Below are positions 48,964 through 57,319 of a DNA stretch of 64,000 nucleotides, piece by piece. A model generated the notes under the pieces. That model was not told where the DNA came from and ran no database searches. It was given only the letters and a program-made list of their open reading frames with translations. Position 1 is the first letter of the stretch, and each line of letters opens with the position of its first letter. The DNA lies in NCBI RefSeq assembly GCF_000347035.1, contig NZ_ANIJ01000015.1, positions 248,001-312,000 on the forward strand, written 5' to 3'. This DNA is from Leptospira sp. B5-022. GTDB taxonomy: Bacteria > Spirochaetota > Leptospiria > Leptospirales > Leptospiraceae. Made by a program: the position numbers and the translations under genes.

Positions 48964-49500
48964 TTATTCAGTTTTTCTAATAAACCACCTTATTCCAATT
49001 CCCACAATTGAAACCAAAATTGCCGGGATCCAAATATACAAAAGTTCCGATTGGATCACAACCCATCCTCTTGCAGTAAAAAAATTCCTAGGGCCGATTG
49101 GAGAAACTCTTATCGGCCTGAACTCGAAGAAAGTTCTTTCAGAACTCCAAGGTATTAAAAATCCGACTCCTAAACCGCCTGTGGTCATTGCATCCAACAC
49201 TCCATGAGAGACCGTAGATACAAAAAGAAATGAAAAGAGAGTAAGCCAGCTTACTTTCAGTTTGATCTTGAAGAATGCCACAATGCAGGACATTACCAGC
49301 GCGAATAAAATAGAATGAGTAAATCCTCTGTGACCCCAATCGCTTTCATACGGGATCCCGAATTTAAAAGCGACTACGTCAAAATCTGGAAGAACAGAGA
49401 AAAATATTCCAAAAATCGCAAGTAAGACCGGGATTCTTTTTTTTCCGAAAAAGAAGAAAAGGGAAATTGGAACCGCTGGGTGGGAGAATATTGTAGCCAT
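48964..49500 (-). CDS. YdjM-like membrane-bound metal-dependent hydrolase
   Basis: Protein of 178 residues with about five hydrophobic segments. It has the conserved pattern of the YdjM/DUF457 family: [27 protein letters not shown] and [12 protein letters not shown], where the His and Asp residues are proposed metal ligands. E. coli YdjM is under LexA control; no LexA-box-like site is evident here. It lies 12 bases after the 3D-domain gene on the same strand and may be its operon partner. The substrate is unknown for the family. Confidence 0.75.
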   Translation of the reverse strand: MATIFSHPAVPISLFFFFGKKRIPVLLAIFGIFFSVLPDFDVVAFKFGIPYESDWGHRGFTHSILFALVMSCIVAFFKIKLKVSWLTLFSFLFVSTVSHGVLDAMTTGGLGVGFLIPWSSERTFFEFRPIRVSPIGPRNFFTARGWVVIQSELLYIWIPAILVSIVGIGIRWFIRKTE

Positions 49501-49512
49501 TATTAATCTATT

Positions 49513-50685
49513 TCAAGTCCTACAACGGACCAAACTCCCGTCTTTACGGAAAAAGATCCTCATCTCCATTCCCTTCTCAGGAGCCTGGGCATGATAATCC
49601 AATTTGCATTCCGATTCGGAAGGAGAGAAAGGATTTCGGGGAAGTTTTTCCTTAGGGCACCAAAATCTTTCCTTTTCGGAACTATATAATTTCCAATCGG
49701 AAGGATAGAGAGGGTGGATGCCTGCGTCTAAGAACAGGTTCCTGGAGAGTTCCTGAGGCTGGTAAGGACTTCCTCCTCCGTGAACTCCTACAAACATATC
49801 CATTCTATCGTCTCGGATGTACAGAGGTGATCCCGTATCATTCAAGCAGAAATAACCGTCGTGGCTTTTACCATTCTGCATTTTGATCCTCTTTTCTTTG
49901 ATCCTGGGAATAAACGCCAGCGCGCCGATGACCTTTGACTTATTGCAGGAAAAAATTTTAGACCCGATTTTCTCGCAAAGATCCTTAAAACTTACTGCCA
50001 ACGTTCTGTAAGGAAACACCTGATAATTGTATCCTGCTCCCCAACCCCATTCCAGATCGTAGAGCTCGTATTTTCCCTCTCCTGCGAAATGGTATTTCTT
50101 TCCATCCTTTGCGATCCCACTTCCTTCCCAGCGCACTTGTTCTAAGAATGTAGCGGACGCTCTGCCGATCTCTTTTCCGGAAGGAGAATAAGCCGCTACC
50201 TCCGTTCCAGGAAAAGCTTCTTCCAATGCCAAATGATAATAGGTAGGATAATAGGTTCCTAAACTTGTAGGTTGGAATTCAGACAAACGTTCCAGGTCTT
50301 CTTGGGAGAGAAACCTTTCTAAAGGTTTAGGAGAATGATCCAAAGTGGTCTGCATGGGCCGAAATGTATGTTGGTAAGCAAGGGGTTTCAAATTTGCCCT
50401 TGGATAGATACAGGAATCCTTAGAGCGACGTATCTTTGATTGTTCGGACTTTATGAATGGATCTTCTAAAATAACGGCTTCTCCGTGAAATACACGGATA
50501 CTTTGCTCCTTTTCAGGAAACTTACATTCACAACCTTCCGGAGAGTTAACGCAGAGTACTTTTGCGTAAACCGGAGGAGAGTTTTGGCTGAATAGGGAAC
50601 TAGAAAATAGGAATAAAAGTAGAAGGCGGAGTAATATCCCGCTCCCAATAGGGAGCGGGACCAGTTTTCTCAGAAAAAAGAGCAA
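49513..50685 (-). CDS. Secreted 3D-domain protein, probable murein-active enzyme
   Basis: Protein of 390 residues from a TTG at 50685 directly after the previous stop (TAATTG), with AGGAGG 13 bases before it. A hydrophobic signal lies at about 18-33 (LLRLLLLFLFSSSLFS). Near the C-terminus CLNDTGSPLYIRDDRMDMFV matches the 3D (three-Asp) domain, D-x-G-x-x-I-x-x-x-R-x-D, of MltA- and YuiC-type lytic transglycosylases. VFPYRTLAVSF at about 230 is a typical lead-in. The protein has 9 or so Cys, so disulfides are likely in the periplasm. It probably cleaves peptidoglycan glycan strands. No ATG is available as alternative start. Confidence 0.65.
   Translation of the reverse strand: MLFFLRKLVPLPIGSGILLRLLLLFLFSSSLFSQNSPPVYAKVLCVNSPEGCECKFPEKEQSIRVFHGEAVILEDPFIKSEQSKIRRSKDSCIYPRANLKPLAYQHTFRPMQTTLDHSPKPLERFLSQEDLERLSEFQPTSLGTYYPTYYHLALEEAFPGTEVAAYSPSGKEIGRASATFLEQVRWEGSGIAKDGKKYHFAGEGKYELYDLEWGWGAGYNYQVFPYRTLAVSFKDLCEKIGSKIFSCNKSKVIGALAFIPRIKEKRIKMQNGKSHDGYFCLNDTGSPLYIRDDRMDMFVGVHGGGSPYQPQELSRNLFLDAGIHPLYPSDWKLYSSEKERFWCPKEKLPRNPFSPSESECKLDYHAQAPEKGMEMRIFFRKDGSLVRCRT
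50638..50659 (-). repeat. GC-rich hairpin inside the 5' end of the 3D-domain gene
   Basis: CCCGCTCCC (50638-50646) and GGGAGCGGG (50651-50659) form a perfect 9-base stem with a 4-base loop, located 26 bases into the 3D-domain gene. It may slow ribosomes or affect the message, and adds to the terminator-like hairpin just upstream. Confidence 0.5.
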
Positions 50686-50698
50686 TTAGATATTGCTC
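50674..50698 (-). terminator. Terminator-like hairpin across the stop/start junction
   Basis: On the minus strand GAGCAAT (50698-50692), a 5-base loop and ATTGCTC (50686-50680) are followed by six T (50679-50674). The stem contains the stop of the H1-like gene and the TTG start of the 3D-domain gene, so termination and translation of the second gene would compete. Confidence 0.6.
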
Positions 50699-50949
50699 CC
50701 TCCTTCGCCGGAACCGCCGGTTGGGAACAGGCTTGGTGCAGGCGTAGGTTCTGGGGTCGCAACTGGAGCAGCAGGACGAGGCGCCGGTTTCGGAGCAGTT
50801 TTTTTCTTAACTACTTTCTTTTTAGGCGCAGTCTTCTTCTTAACTGCTTTTTTCTTAGTGGCTTTAACGACCTTTTTTTTCGCTACTTTCTTCTTTGCCG
50901 CTTTCTTCTTCGGTGCGGCTTTTTTCTTTGCTTTCTTCTTAGCTACCAT
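50686..50949 (-). CDS. Histone H1-like Lys/Ala/Pro-rich protein
   Basis: Protein of 87 residues from the ATG at 50949, which has AAGGAG eight bases upstream; a longer frame adds 19 residues without support. The first 50 are nearly all Lys and Ala with Val, Pro and Thr in short repeats (KKKAAPKKKAAKKKVAKKK), the pattern of eukaryote-type H1 tails and of bacterial H1-like proteins such as those of Chlamydia and Bordetella. The last 35 are Pro/Ala/Gly-rich. It probably binds DNA or RNA through charge. Repeats make length variation between strains likely. Confidence 0.65.
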   Translation of the reverse strand: MVAKKKAKKKAAPKKKAAKKKVAKKKVVKATKKKAVKKKTAPKKKVVKKKTAPKPAPRPAAPVATPEPTPAPSLFPTGGSGEGGSNI

Positions 50950-51097
50950 GGTAGATACTCCTTGTATCTGGGGAATCTTTCCGTTATTCCTAGAGTAAAT
51001 TTCCACTCGTAAGACTTAGAGCCAAAAGAGTAAAACCTTTTTTCATTTTCTTTCGTTAAAGCAATCTAAAACGATTCATAATGTTTCGTTTCTATCT

Positions 51098-53197
51098 CTA
51101 AGTTGCGCTGAATGAGTATCCTAGATCGGTAAATCTCTCTTCAGGAGAACGTAGTCGATGGCTGATTAAGAAGGTTTTGACTAAACCTTTTCCTTTCACG
51201 TTGATCTCTCCCCTTTCCGTTAAAGCAAAATCGGATCGAATAAGTTCTGCAGTGGACTCTGTAACCTGAATTTCTCCCGGAACACCGTGAGATTCCATAC
51301 GACTGGCAAGATTTACTGCGTCTCCCCAGATATCGTAGATGAATTTTTTCGTACCGATGACACCTGCAACTACTGGACCCGTATTAATCCCAATCCTCAT
51401 ACGCAGTTTCGTACCCATTTTTTTGAGTTTGAATTTGGAAAGAAGCTCCTTCATATCCCAAGCCATATGAGCTACAAGCAAAGGATGCGCCTCATTCGGT
51501 AGAGGAAGACCCCCAACCGCCATATACGCGTCTCCAATCGTCTTAATTTTCTCCAAACCATACTTTTCTGCCAGAATATCGAAGTGAGAGAACACTTCGT
51601 TTAAGAGTCGTACTACGGACTCGGGCCTCATCACTGCGGAAAGTTTAGTGAAACCCACGATATCCGCAAAAAGAATAGAAACTTTCGGATAACTATCCGC
51701 GATAAGCCCGGCATTCGCCTTCAGCTCTTGTGCGATGGAGTGAGGAAGGACATTCAGAAGTAATTTTTCCGCCTTATCCTGCTCGATACGCACCTTTTCA
51801 TACGCGTCCGCAATTTCCGCCCTTGCTTTTTCATTGTCGGCAAGTGTAGAACGTACTGTTCCCAAAACCAAATTATAACGTTCAGCGATCTGACCTACTT
51901 CCGTAAACGGTTCTACAGGAACATCCACTGCCAAGTCCCCGGTCTTTCTCTGGTAATCCATGGCTAAGAATAGATCGATCAGCTCCGTAGTAGCCTTATG
52001 CTCCGAAATGTTTAGCCCCATTCTTTCTTCGTCCCCATCTACCCGGAGAGGGAAAAATTTATTAATCAGGTAAAAGATCAGCAAAGAAAGTCCGAATGCA
52101 AATCCACCCACGGAAAGTATACCCAATACTTGGGTAAGAAGAAGGGAAGTTCTTGTGACATTATGACCAATCAGGTTCAGATCCGCAAAAATTCCCACAG
52201 CAATCGTTCCCCAAATCCCTCCGATCAAGTGGACGGGGATAGCTCCCACCGCATCGTCTATCTTCAGTTTATCTAAAAGTTTTTCTGCAGGAAGAACCAA
52301 GGAACCCGCTATGCTACCGATGATCGCAGATTGAATCGGAGTAAAACAATCCGCTCCCGCAGTGACGGCGACTAAACCGGCCAAAGAACCGTTCAATGGG
52401 GCAGTCGCTTCCGGAAATCCTTTAATCAACCAAGCGGATAACATCGCTACCATAAGGGAGAATCCGGAAGAGATGATAGTGTTCAGTATAATGCCCGGAA
52501 CTTTTTCATTAAAAGCTAAAGTACTCCCTCCATTAAATCCCATCCATCCGAACCAAAGGAGAATTCCACCTAACATCGCCATTGGGAGATTACTTCCGGT
52601 GACTGCTTTGGGTTCCTCATTCTCCGGAAATCTTCCTATTCTAGCACCCACTACAAGCAGAAGAGAAAGTGACACCCAACCACCCACGCTATGGACGAGA
52701 GTGGAACCTGCGAAGTCATGAAATCCTCTAGCAGCCAGCCAACCAAGACTTTCATCCGTCATACTTCCTCCCCAACACCAATGACCGGCGATCGGATAGA
52801 TCAAACCCGAGATCAGAGCTGTGGCGAATAAATAAGAATGGAATTTTAATCTTTCTGCAACTGCTCCTGAAACGATCGTCGCAGAAGTTCCGCAGAACAC
52901 TAGCTGGAATAAGAAAAAAGTCGGAGGCCAAGCCTTACCTTCCGGAAACACAGGAGCAAATAAAGAAGTTCCTATGAGACCGTTCCATGTGACTCCGAAC
53001 ATAAGCCCGAATCCGAACGTATAAAAAAGGAGAGTGGCTACTCCGAAGTCCGCAATATTTTTAATGGCGACATTAATGGAGTTTTTGGCTCTAGTAAGTC
53101 CGGATTCTAATACAAGGAAACCGCCTTGCATAATGAGTACCAGTCCTGAACATACCAAGACCCAAAGTATATCTAGTAAGCTCTTTTCTAAGATCAT
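51098..53197 (-). CDS. Ammonium transporter (Amt) fused to adenylate cyclase
   Basis: Protein of 699 residues. The first 400 form an Amt channel with eleven helices; conserved FHDFAGSTLVH (DFAG and first twin His) and AIPVHLIGGIWGT (second twin His) imply ammonium conduction. A HAMP-like linker (about 418-448, KTGDLAVDVPVEPFTEVGQI) and coiled coil (455-490, with EKLLLNVLPHSIAQEL) follow. The class III cyclase domain (505-699) has metal ligands D512 (FADIVGF) and D556 (TIGDAYM), adenine-selecting K552 and D622, and transition-state N629 and R633 (DIWGDAVNLASRM), all as in adenylate rather than guanylate cyclases. It likely couples ammonium flux or availability to cAMP. No glnB/glnK lies nearby. 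Confidence 0.9.
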   Translation of the reverse strand: MILEKSLLDILWVLVCSGLVLIMQGGFLVLESGLTRAKNSINVAIKNIADFGVATLLFYTFGFGLMFGVTWNGLIGTSLFAPVFPEGKAWPPTFFLFQLVFCGTSATIVSGAVAERLKFHSYLFATALISGLIYPIAGHWCWGGSMTDESLGWLAARGFHDFAGSTLVHSVGGWVSLSLLLVVGARIGRFPENEEPKAVTGSNLPMAMLGGILLWFGWMGFNGGSTLAFNEKVPGIILNTIISSGFSLMVAMLSAWLIKGFPEATAPLNGSLAGLVAVTAGADCFTPIQSAIIGSIAGSLVLPAEKLLDKLKIDDAVGAIPVHLIGGIWGTIAVGIFADLNLIGHNVTRTSLLLTQVLGILSVGGFAFGLSLLIFYLINKFFPLRVDGDEERMGLNISEHKATTELIDLFLAMDYQRKTGDLAVDVPVEPFTEVGQIAERYNLVLGTVRSTLADNEKARAEIADAYEKVRIEQDKAEKLLLNVLPHSIAQELKANAGLIADSYPKVSILFADIVGFTKLSAVMRPESVVRLLNEVFSHFDILAEKYGLEKIKTIGDAYMAVGGLPLPNEAHPLLVAHMAWDMKELLSKFKLKKMGTKLRMRIGINTGPVVAGVIGTKKFIYDIWGDAVNLASRMESHGVPGEIQVTESTAELIRSDFALTERGEINVKGKGLVKTFLISHRLRSPEERFTDLGYSFSAT

Positions 53198-53598
53198 AGA
53201 AAAGGTTCCCCCGAATGATTCCTGCTACAATTGTTTCGCTTATTAATCTAAATTATCGGAATCATTTTAATCTAATCTAACAAGACGCAAGCGGGAAAAC
53301 TCATAATAATGTAACAAAGAGGATGATAAATACCCCAAAAATCCTCCCTCACTGAAATGAGTTTTAATCGTAAAAGGCATTACGGGCCCTTCTCCAAACC
53401 CCGAAACTTCTTAAAATTCGAGAGAAAATTCGTTTTTTTCGAAGAACAGTGTTTATTTCGAACGTAACGACCGTTCTACAAAGTCTTATAGATAACGGCT
53501 AAAGCAGGGGCTTCGAAGGAGAAAAAAGCCTTTCCCTCTAAAAAGCCTGTTTTAAACAAGGATTAACTCTACAAAAACCGAGATGTTGGTATAATTCC
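53198..53598. other. 401-base gap before the fatty-acid oxidation operon
   Basis: Divergent region between the Amt-cyclase gene (-) and the dehydrogenase gene (+). It holds an AT-rich stretch with several TTATTA/AATCTA tracts next to the Amt-cyclase gene and a TATAAT three bases before the dehydrogenase ATG (listed separately). No gene, RNA or clear operator palindrome was seen. Confidence 0.4.
53590..53595 (+). promoter_or_regulatory. Extended -10 element directly before the dehydrogenase start
   Basis: TATAAT at 53590-53595 preceded by TTGG (TTGGTATAAT), a consensus hexamer with only the G of a TG extension. The next three bases are TCC and then the ATG of the dehydrogenase gene. No ribosome-binding site is visible. 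If this box is used, transcription would start at or within a few bases of the ATG, giving a leaderless message. Confidence 0.35.
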
Positions 53599-54909
53599 AT
53601 GAGGGAAATCAAAACCGTAACCGTTCTTGGCGCAAATGGGACAATGGGCGCCGGATCCGCAGCTATCGTGGCAGCTTTTGGTAAGGCAAAAGTCTATATG
53701 TTAGCCCGTGACGTTAACAAAGCTAAAGAAGGGATCGAAAAAGCTATTTCTTCCATCAAAACGGACACAATCCGTCCTAGATTAATTCCCGGTTCTTATG
53801 ACCAAGACCTGGAAAAAGCTGTCTCCGAATCCGATTGGGTTTTCGAGCTTGTTGCAGAAAGTTATGAAGTAAAAGAACCGATCAACAAAAGGATCGCTAA
53901 GGCTCGTAAACCGGGCACGATCGTATCCACTGTTTCTTCCGGTCTTTCTATCGCTCGTTTAGCGGATGCTTTCGACGAAGACGGTAAAAAACATTATTAC
54001 GGAACTCACTTCTTCAACCCTCCGTATAAAATGATCCTCTGCGAATTGGTAACTCATGCAGGAAACGATAAAAAAGTTACCAAAAAACTGGGAGAATACC
54101 TGGATAAAACTCTGGGACGCGCCGTCGTTTATACGAACGATACTCCGGCATTCGCAGGTAACAGGATCGGATTCCAGTTAATCAACGAAGCTGCTATCAA
54201 AGCGGAAGAATATTCCGACAAAGGTGGTATTGCACTTATCGACGCAATCATGAGCGGTTATACCGGAAGAGCAATGGCTCCTCTGGACACTGCGGACTTC
54301 GTCGGTCTGGATGTTCACAAGGCGATCGTAGACAACCTCTATGAGATGACTAAAGACGCTGCACATTCTACCTTCAAACTTCCCGATTATTTCCAGAAGT
54401 TGATCGATAAAGGCGACTTAGGAAGAAAGTCCGGACAGGGTCTTTATAAGATGACCAAAGCTCCTGACGGTAAAAAGGAAAAATTGTATTACGATATCAA
54501 AGGTGACCTGTATGTTCCGGTCCCTAAATTCGATATTCCTTTTATCAAAGAAGCGAACCGCAGGATCGGCGAAGCTGATTATATCGGCGCAATGAATATC
54601 GTAAAAGAAGCGAAAGGTTTGGAAGCGGACATTGCTCGTTACTTTATCGCTCGTTACGTAAGCTACTCTCTTTCTATCGTGGGAGAAGTTGTAGAAACCA
54701 AAGAAATGAGCGACCTTGCAATGGGAACCGGATTTAACTGGGCTCCTGCATCCGCATTCGTAGACTTCTTGGGCGGACCAAAAGAAGCAATCAGTCTAAT
54801 CACTAAGGCTAAACTTCCTGTTCCGGATGTATTGGCAAAAGCGAAAGCGGGAAAACCTTTCTATCAACTGAAAGACGTTTTAGACGCTCGTTCTCTTTTT
54901 AAAGGATAA
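53599..54909 (+). CDS. 3-hydroxyacyl-CoA dehydrogenase
   Basis: Protein of 436 residues. [16 protein letters not shown] (about 7-22) is the NAD-binding Rossmann loop, and [17 protein letters not shown] (about 134-150) the conserved catalytic His segment of the FadB dehydrogenase module. [16 protein letters not shown] starts the C-terminal dimerisation domain, present twice (to about 436). The enoyl-CoA hydratase module of full-length FadB is absent, so a separate hydratase is needed. It oxidises 3-hydroxyacyl-CoA to 3-ketoacyl-CoA in beta-oxidation. The thiolase for the next step is encoded 18 bases downstream. No ribosome site precedes the ATG. Confidence 0.88.
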   Translation: MREIKTVTVLGANGTMGAGSAAIVAAFGKAKVYMLARDVNKAKEGIEKAISSIKTDTIRPRLIPGSYDQDLEKAVSESDWVFELVAESYEVKEPINKRIAKARKPGTIVSTVSSGLSIARLADAFDEDGKKHYYGTHFFNPPYKMILCELVTHAGNDKKVTKKLGEYLDKTLGRAVVYTNDTPAFAGNRIGFQLINEAAIKAEEYSDKGGIALIDAIMSGYTGRAMAPLDTADFVGLDVHKAIVDNLYEMTKDAAHSTFKLPDYFQKLIDKGDLGRKSGQGLYKMTKAPDGKKEKLYYDIKGDLYVPVPKFDIPFIKEANRRIGEADYIGAMNIVKEAKGLEADIARYFIARYVSYSLSIVGEVVETKEMSDLAMGTGFNWAPASAFVDFLGGPKEAISLITKAKLPVPDVLAKAKAGKPFYQLKDVLDARSLFKG

Positions 54910-54927
54910 TAAGGGAGGAAAGATTAC

Positions 54928-56193
54928 ATGAAAGATGCAGTTTACGTACTCGGCGGAGAACAAACAGACTTCCAACGTAACTGGACTAAAGAAGGAAAAA
55001 CCTTCATGTCCTTGTTCAGGGAAGCCGTTCAAGACGGACTAGAAAAAGTTGGTCTTACTCCCGACGAAATCAAAAAGTTAAACAAACAAAATCGTATCGG
55101 TGTTTTCGTAGGAAACTTCGACGCGGAACAATATGCAGTCCAAGGACATCTGGGCGCTTTTTTAACTGAAGTTGATCCTTGTTTCTTCGGAGTTCCAGGC
55201 GCTCGTTACGAAGCAGCTTGTGCTTCCGGATCCGTCGCTTTAGATGCGGCTCAAACCAAACTTCGCTCCAAAGATTATGATGTAGCGATTGTTGTAGGTA
55301 TGGAGATCATGAAGACTGTTTCTTCTTCCGTAGGGGGAGACTTCTTAGGAACCGCAGCATATTACGAAAAAGAAGCGAAGGGAGTCCAATTCCCATTCCC
55401 TAAACTTTTCGGAAAACTCGCAGACGTCCTTTTAGAGCGTTATAAGTTGGATGAAAAACGTTATATGGGCGCTCTTGCGGAAATTTCCAGAATTAATTAC
55501 GCAAACGCAAAACGTAACCCTAAAGCTCAAACCCGTTCTTGGTTCATGAACAATGAACACGCAAACGCAAGAGGTGGAGAATTCAATATGGCAGTGGGTG
55601 GACGTCTTGCAATCACCGACTGTTCTCAAGTAACTGACGGCGCTGCGTTAGTGGTTCTTGCTAACAAAAATTATGCGGAAGAATTCGCTAAGAAAAAGGG
55701 AACTAAACTTTCCGCTTATCCTAAGATCAAAGGATGGGGACATAGAGTAGCTCCCATCACTTTCGAAGCGAAAGTTGCCGAATCCAAAGGAGATAAATGG
55801 GTTCTTCCTTGGACTCGCCAAACCGTGAAAGACGCATTCGATCGTTCCGGTCTGAACACTAAAGACATCGACGTTTTCGAAACTCATGACTGTTTCACTT
55901 CTTCCGAGTATGCAGCGATCTCCGCATTCGGGATCACTCAACCAGGAAAGGAACATGAAGCGATCGAAGACGGAGTGATCGACTTCCATGGTAAAAAACC
56001 GATCAACCCATCCGGTGGACTTATCGGAGCGGGACACCCTGTTGGTGCTTCCGGTGTGAGAATGATGTTAGACATCTACAAACAAGTTACCGGAACCGCA
56101 GGTGATTACCAAGTAGAAGGCGCGAAAAACGGACTGATGCTCAATATCGGCGGATCAGCAACCACCAATTACGTGTTCGTAGTCGGAAAATAA
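54928..56193 (+). CDS. Acetyl-CoA acyltransferase (thiolase)
   Basis: Protein of 421 residues with GGGAGGAAAG before the ATG. The active-site Cys is in [16 protein letters not shown] (about residue 91-95). The catalytic His motif is [17 protein letters not shown] (about 370). [11 protein letters not shown] carries the other conserved His/Asp. The C-terminal motif reads [16 protein letters not shown], without the CGGG-type second Cys of thiolases I and II, which places it with SCP-x/SCP2-like thiolases. It cleaves 3-ketoacyl-CoA to acetyl-CoA in beta-oxidation together with the upstream dehydrogenase. A strong terminator follows within 50 bases. Confidence 0.88.
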   Translation: MKDAVYVLGGEQTDFQRNWTKEGKTFMSLFREAVQDGLEKVGLTPDEIKKLNKQNRIGVFVGNFDAEQYAVQGHLGAFLTEVDPCFFGVPGARYEAACASGSVALDAAQTKLRSKDYDVAIVVGMEIMKTVSSSVGGDFLGTAAYYEKEAKGVQFPFPKLFGKLADVLLERYKLDEKRYMGALAEISRINYANAKRNPKAQTRSWFMNNEHANARGGEFNMAVGGRLAITDCSQVTDGAALVVLANKNYAEEFAKKKGTKLSAYPKIKGWGHRVAPITFEAKVAESKGDKWVLPWTRQTVKDAFDRSGLNTKDIDVFETHDCFTSSEYAAISAFGITQPGKEHEAIEDGVIDFHGKKPINPSGGLIGAGHPVGASGVRMMLDIYKQVTGTAGDYQVEGAKNGLMLNIGGSATTNYVFVVGK

Positions 56194-56217
56194 ATTCTTT
56201 CTACAAAAAAAGAATGG

Positions 56218-56242
56218 AAAAGCCCGGTATTCCCGGGCTTTT
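56218..56242 (+). terminator. Terminator of the dehydrogenase-thiolase operon
   Basis: AAAAGCCCGG (56218-56227) and CCGGGCTTTT (56233-56242) form a 10-base stem with a 5-base loop, followed by CGTTT. It lies 24 bases after the thiolase stop and overlaps the upstream candidate start of the following gene. Confidence 0.85.
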
Positions 56243-56249
56243 CGTTTAT

Positions 56250-56684
56250 ATGGGTTTACGCACGGCAAAAGATTGGAATCAATTTTTACTCAGGTTCTTC
56301 GTAGCTCTAGGCTTCTGGGAAGTAGCTTCCGTTTCTCTTCGAACTCTTTTATTCTCCACTTTCTATTTTGATCCGAATCTAAAAAACTTCTTCGTTCCTA
56401 TGTCGCAGGTCTTTTGGATCGGACCCATCGTAGCAGACATATTAGAAGTATTCTTCATTGGAATATTAATATCTCTCGTTAGACCGGCATTACCGTACGG
56501 GCTTATTGGCGGACTTCTTGCAGGGATCATTTTTTCCATTGCCGCTTTTGCCGCCCCTGCTCTAGCAATCTCTCAATTCACCGGCGCTTTTCCGGTAAAA
56601 CTGGTTTGGCTTTGGGTATTCTATCAATCCGTTCTAAGCATATTATCTTGTTTCGTTTTTACGTTCTCAAGCGAAGAAGATTGA
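56250..56684 (+). CDS. Small polytopic membrane protein of unknown function
   Basis: Protein of 144 residues from the ATG at 56250. A start at 56214 is possible but lies within the thiolase terminator hairpin, so I reject it. Four hydrophobic segments are visible (about 12-32, 48-75, 80-103 and 114-138), rich in Phe, Leu and Ala. No ribosome site precedes the ATG at 56250, only the T-rich end of the terminator. No motif is recognised. Confidence 0.45.
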   Translation: MGLRTAKDWNQFLLRFFVALGFWEVASVSLRTLLFSTFYFDPNLKNFFVPMSQVFWIGPIVADILEVFFIGILISLVRPALPYGLIGGLLAGIIFSIAAFAAPALAISQFTGAFPVKLVWLWVFYQSVLSILSCFVFTFSSEED

Positions 56685-56802
56685 CTGCACCCGGTTTCAT
56701 TCCGAATTTTTAGAACTTCATTCCAAATCCAAAAACCTTGGGAGTAAATCCTAACCTGCCAGGGTCCAATCTTCAAAGAGAGATCCTCTTTTCAATAATT
56801 GT

Positions 56803-57315
56803 ATGAAAACGATCCTTTGGGTTCTAATATCACTACTTTCTTTCGGGAGTCTTGCAGCAGACCCCAATGATCAAAGCGAGGTCCGCAATATTCCCCTCTA
56901 TTCCTTGGATTTGGAAAGAAAAACATTATACCAAGAACTCGACCAAATCCCCGATGAAGATCTAGTGATTTTAAATTTCACCAGTTCCGATTGCCCTCCC
57001 TGCAAAGAAGAAATACCTAATTTATTGGAATATTCTAAAAAATGGAACGCTTCTCATCCAAAAAGAAAACTACATCTTTGGATCATTTTTGTAGGAGATG
57101 ATCCAGGTTCCGTTTCCGAATTAGCGAACGAACTTGGTATCAAACGACAAACATCTTTATATTTTGACAGCCTTCAAACTAGCATGAGAATTTTAGAATT
57201 CCCAGGAACTCCGACCAGCATGGTGGTCCAAAAGAAAAAAATAATATTCAAAGAATACGGATACACTCGGGAAAACTGGTCCAAAATGATTTCCATTCTG
57301 GAAAACAAGAGGTAA
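56803..57315 (+). CDS. Secreted thioredoxin-like (TlpA/ResA-type) protein
   Basis: Protein of 170 residues with a signal peptide (about 1-18, cleavage after SLA). The thioredoxin fold carries FTSSDCPPCKEEIPNLLEY with a redox C-P-P-C (about residue 65-68) and FPGTPTSMVV with the cis-Pro before the substrate loop. This fits TlpA/ResA-type periplasmic thiol-disulfide proteins, which usually reduce apocytochromes or maintain Cys pairs. It ends 4 bases before the ankyrin-protein gene, so the two are coupled. Confidence 0.75.
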   Translation: MKTILWVLISLLSFGSLAADPNDQSEVRNIPLYSLDLERKTLYQELDQIPDEDLVILNFTSSDCPPCKEEIPNLLEYSKKWNASHPKRKLHLWIIFVGDDPGSVSELANELGIKRQTSLYFDSLQTSMRILEFPGTPTSMVVQKKKIIFKEYGYTRENWSKMISILENKR

Positions 57316-57319
57316 TCCT

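Noticed and set aside
50693..50998. 101-codon frame opposite the H1-like gene, rich in Phe and Ala
   Set aside because: Antisense reading of Lys/Ala repeats gives Phe/Ala repeats without stops; no ribosome site.
56214..56249. Upstream start for the small membrane protein after the thiolase
   Set aside because: It lies in the thiolase terminator stem; the start at 56250 avoids this.
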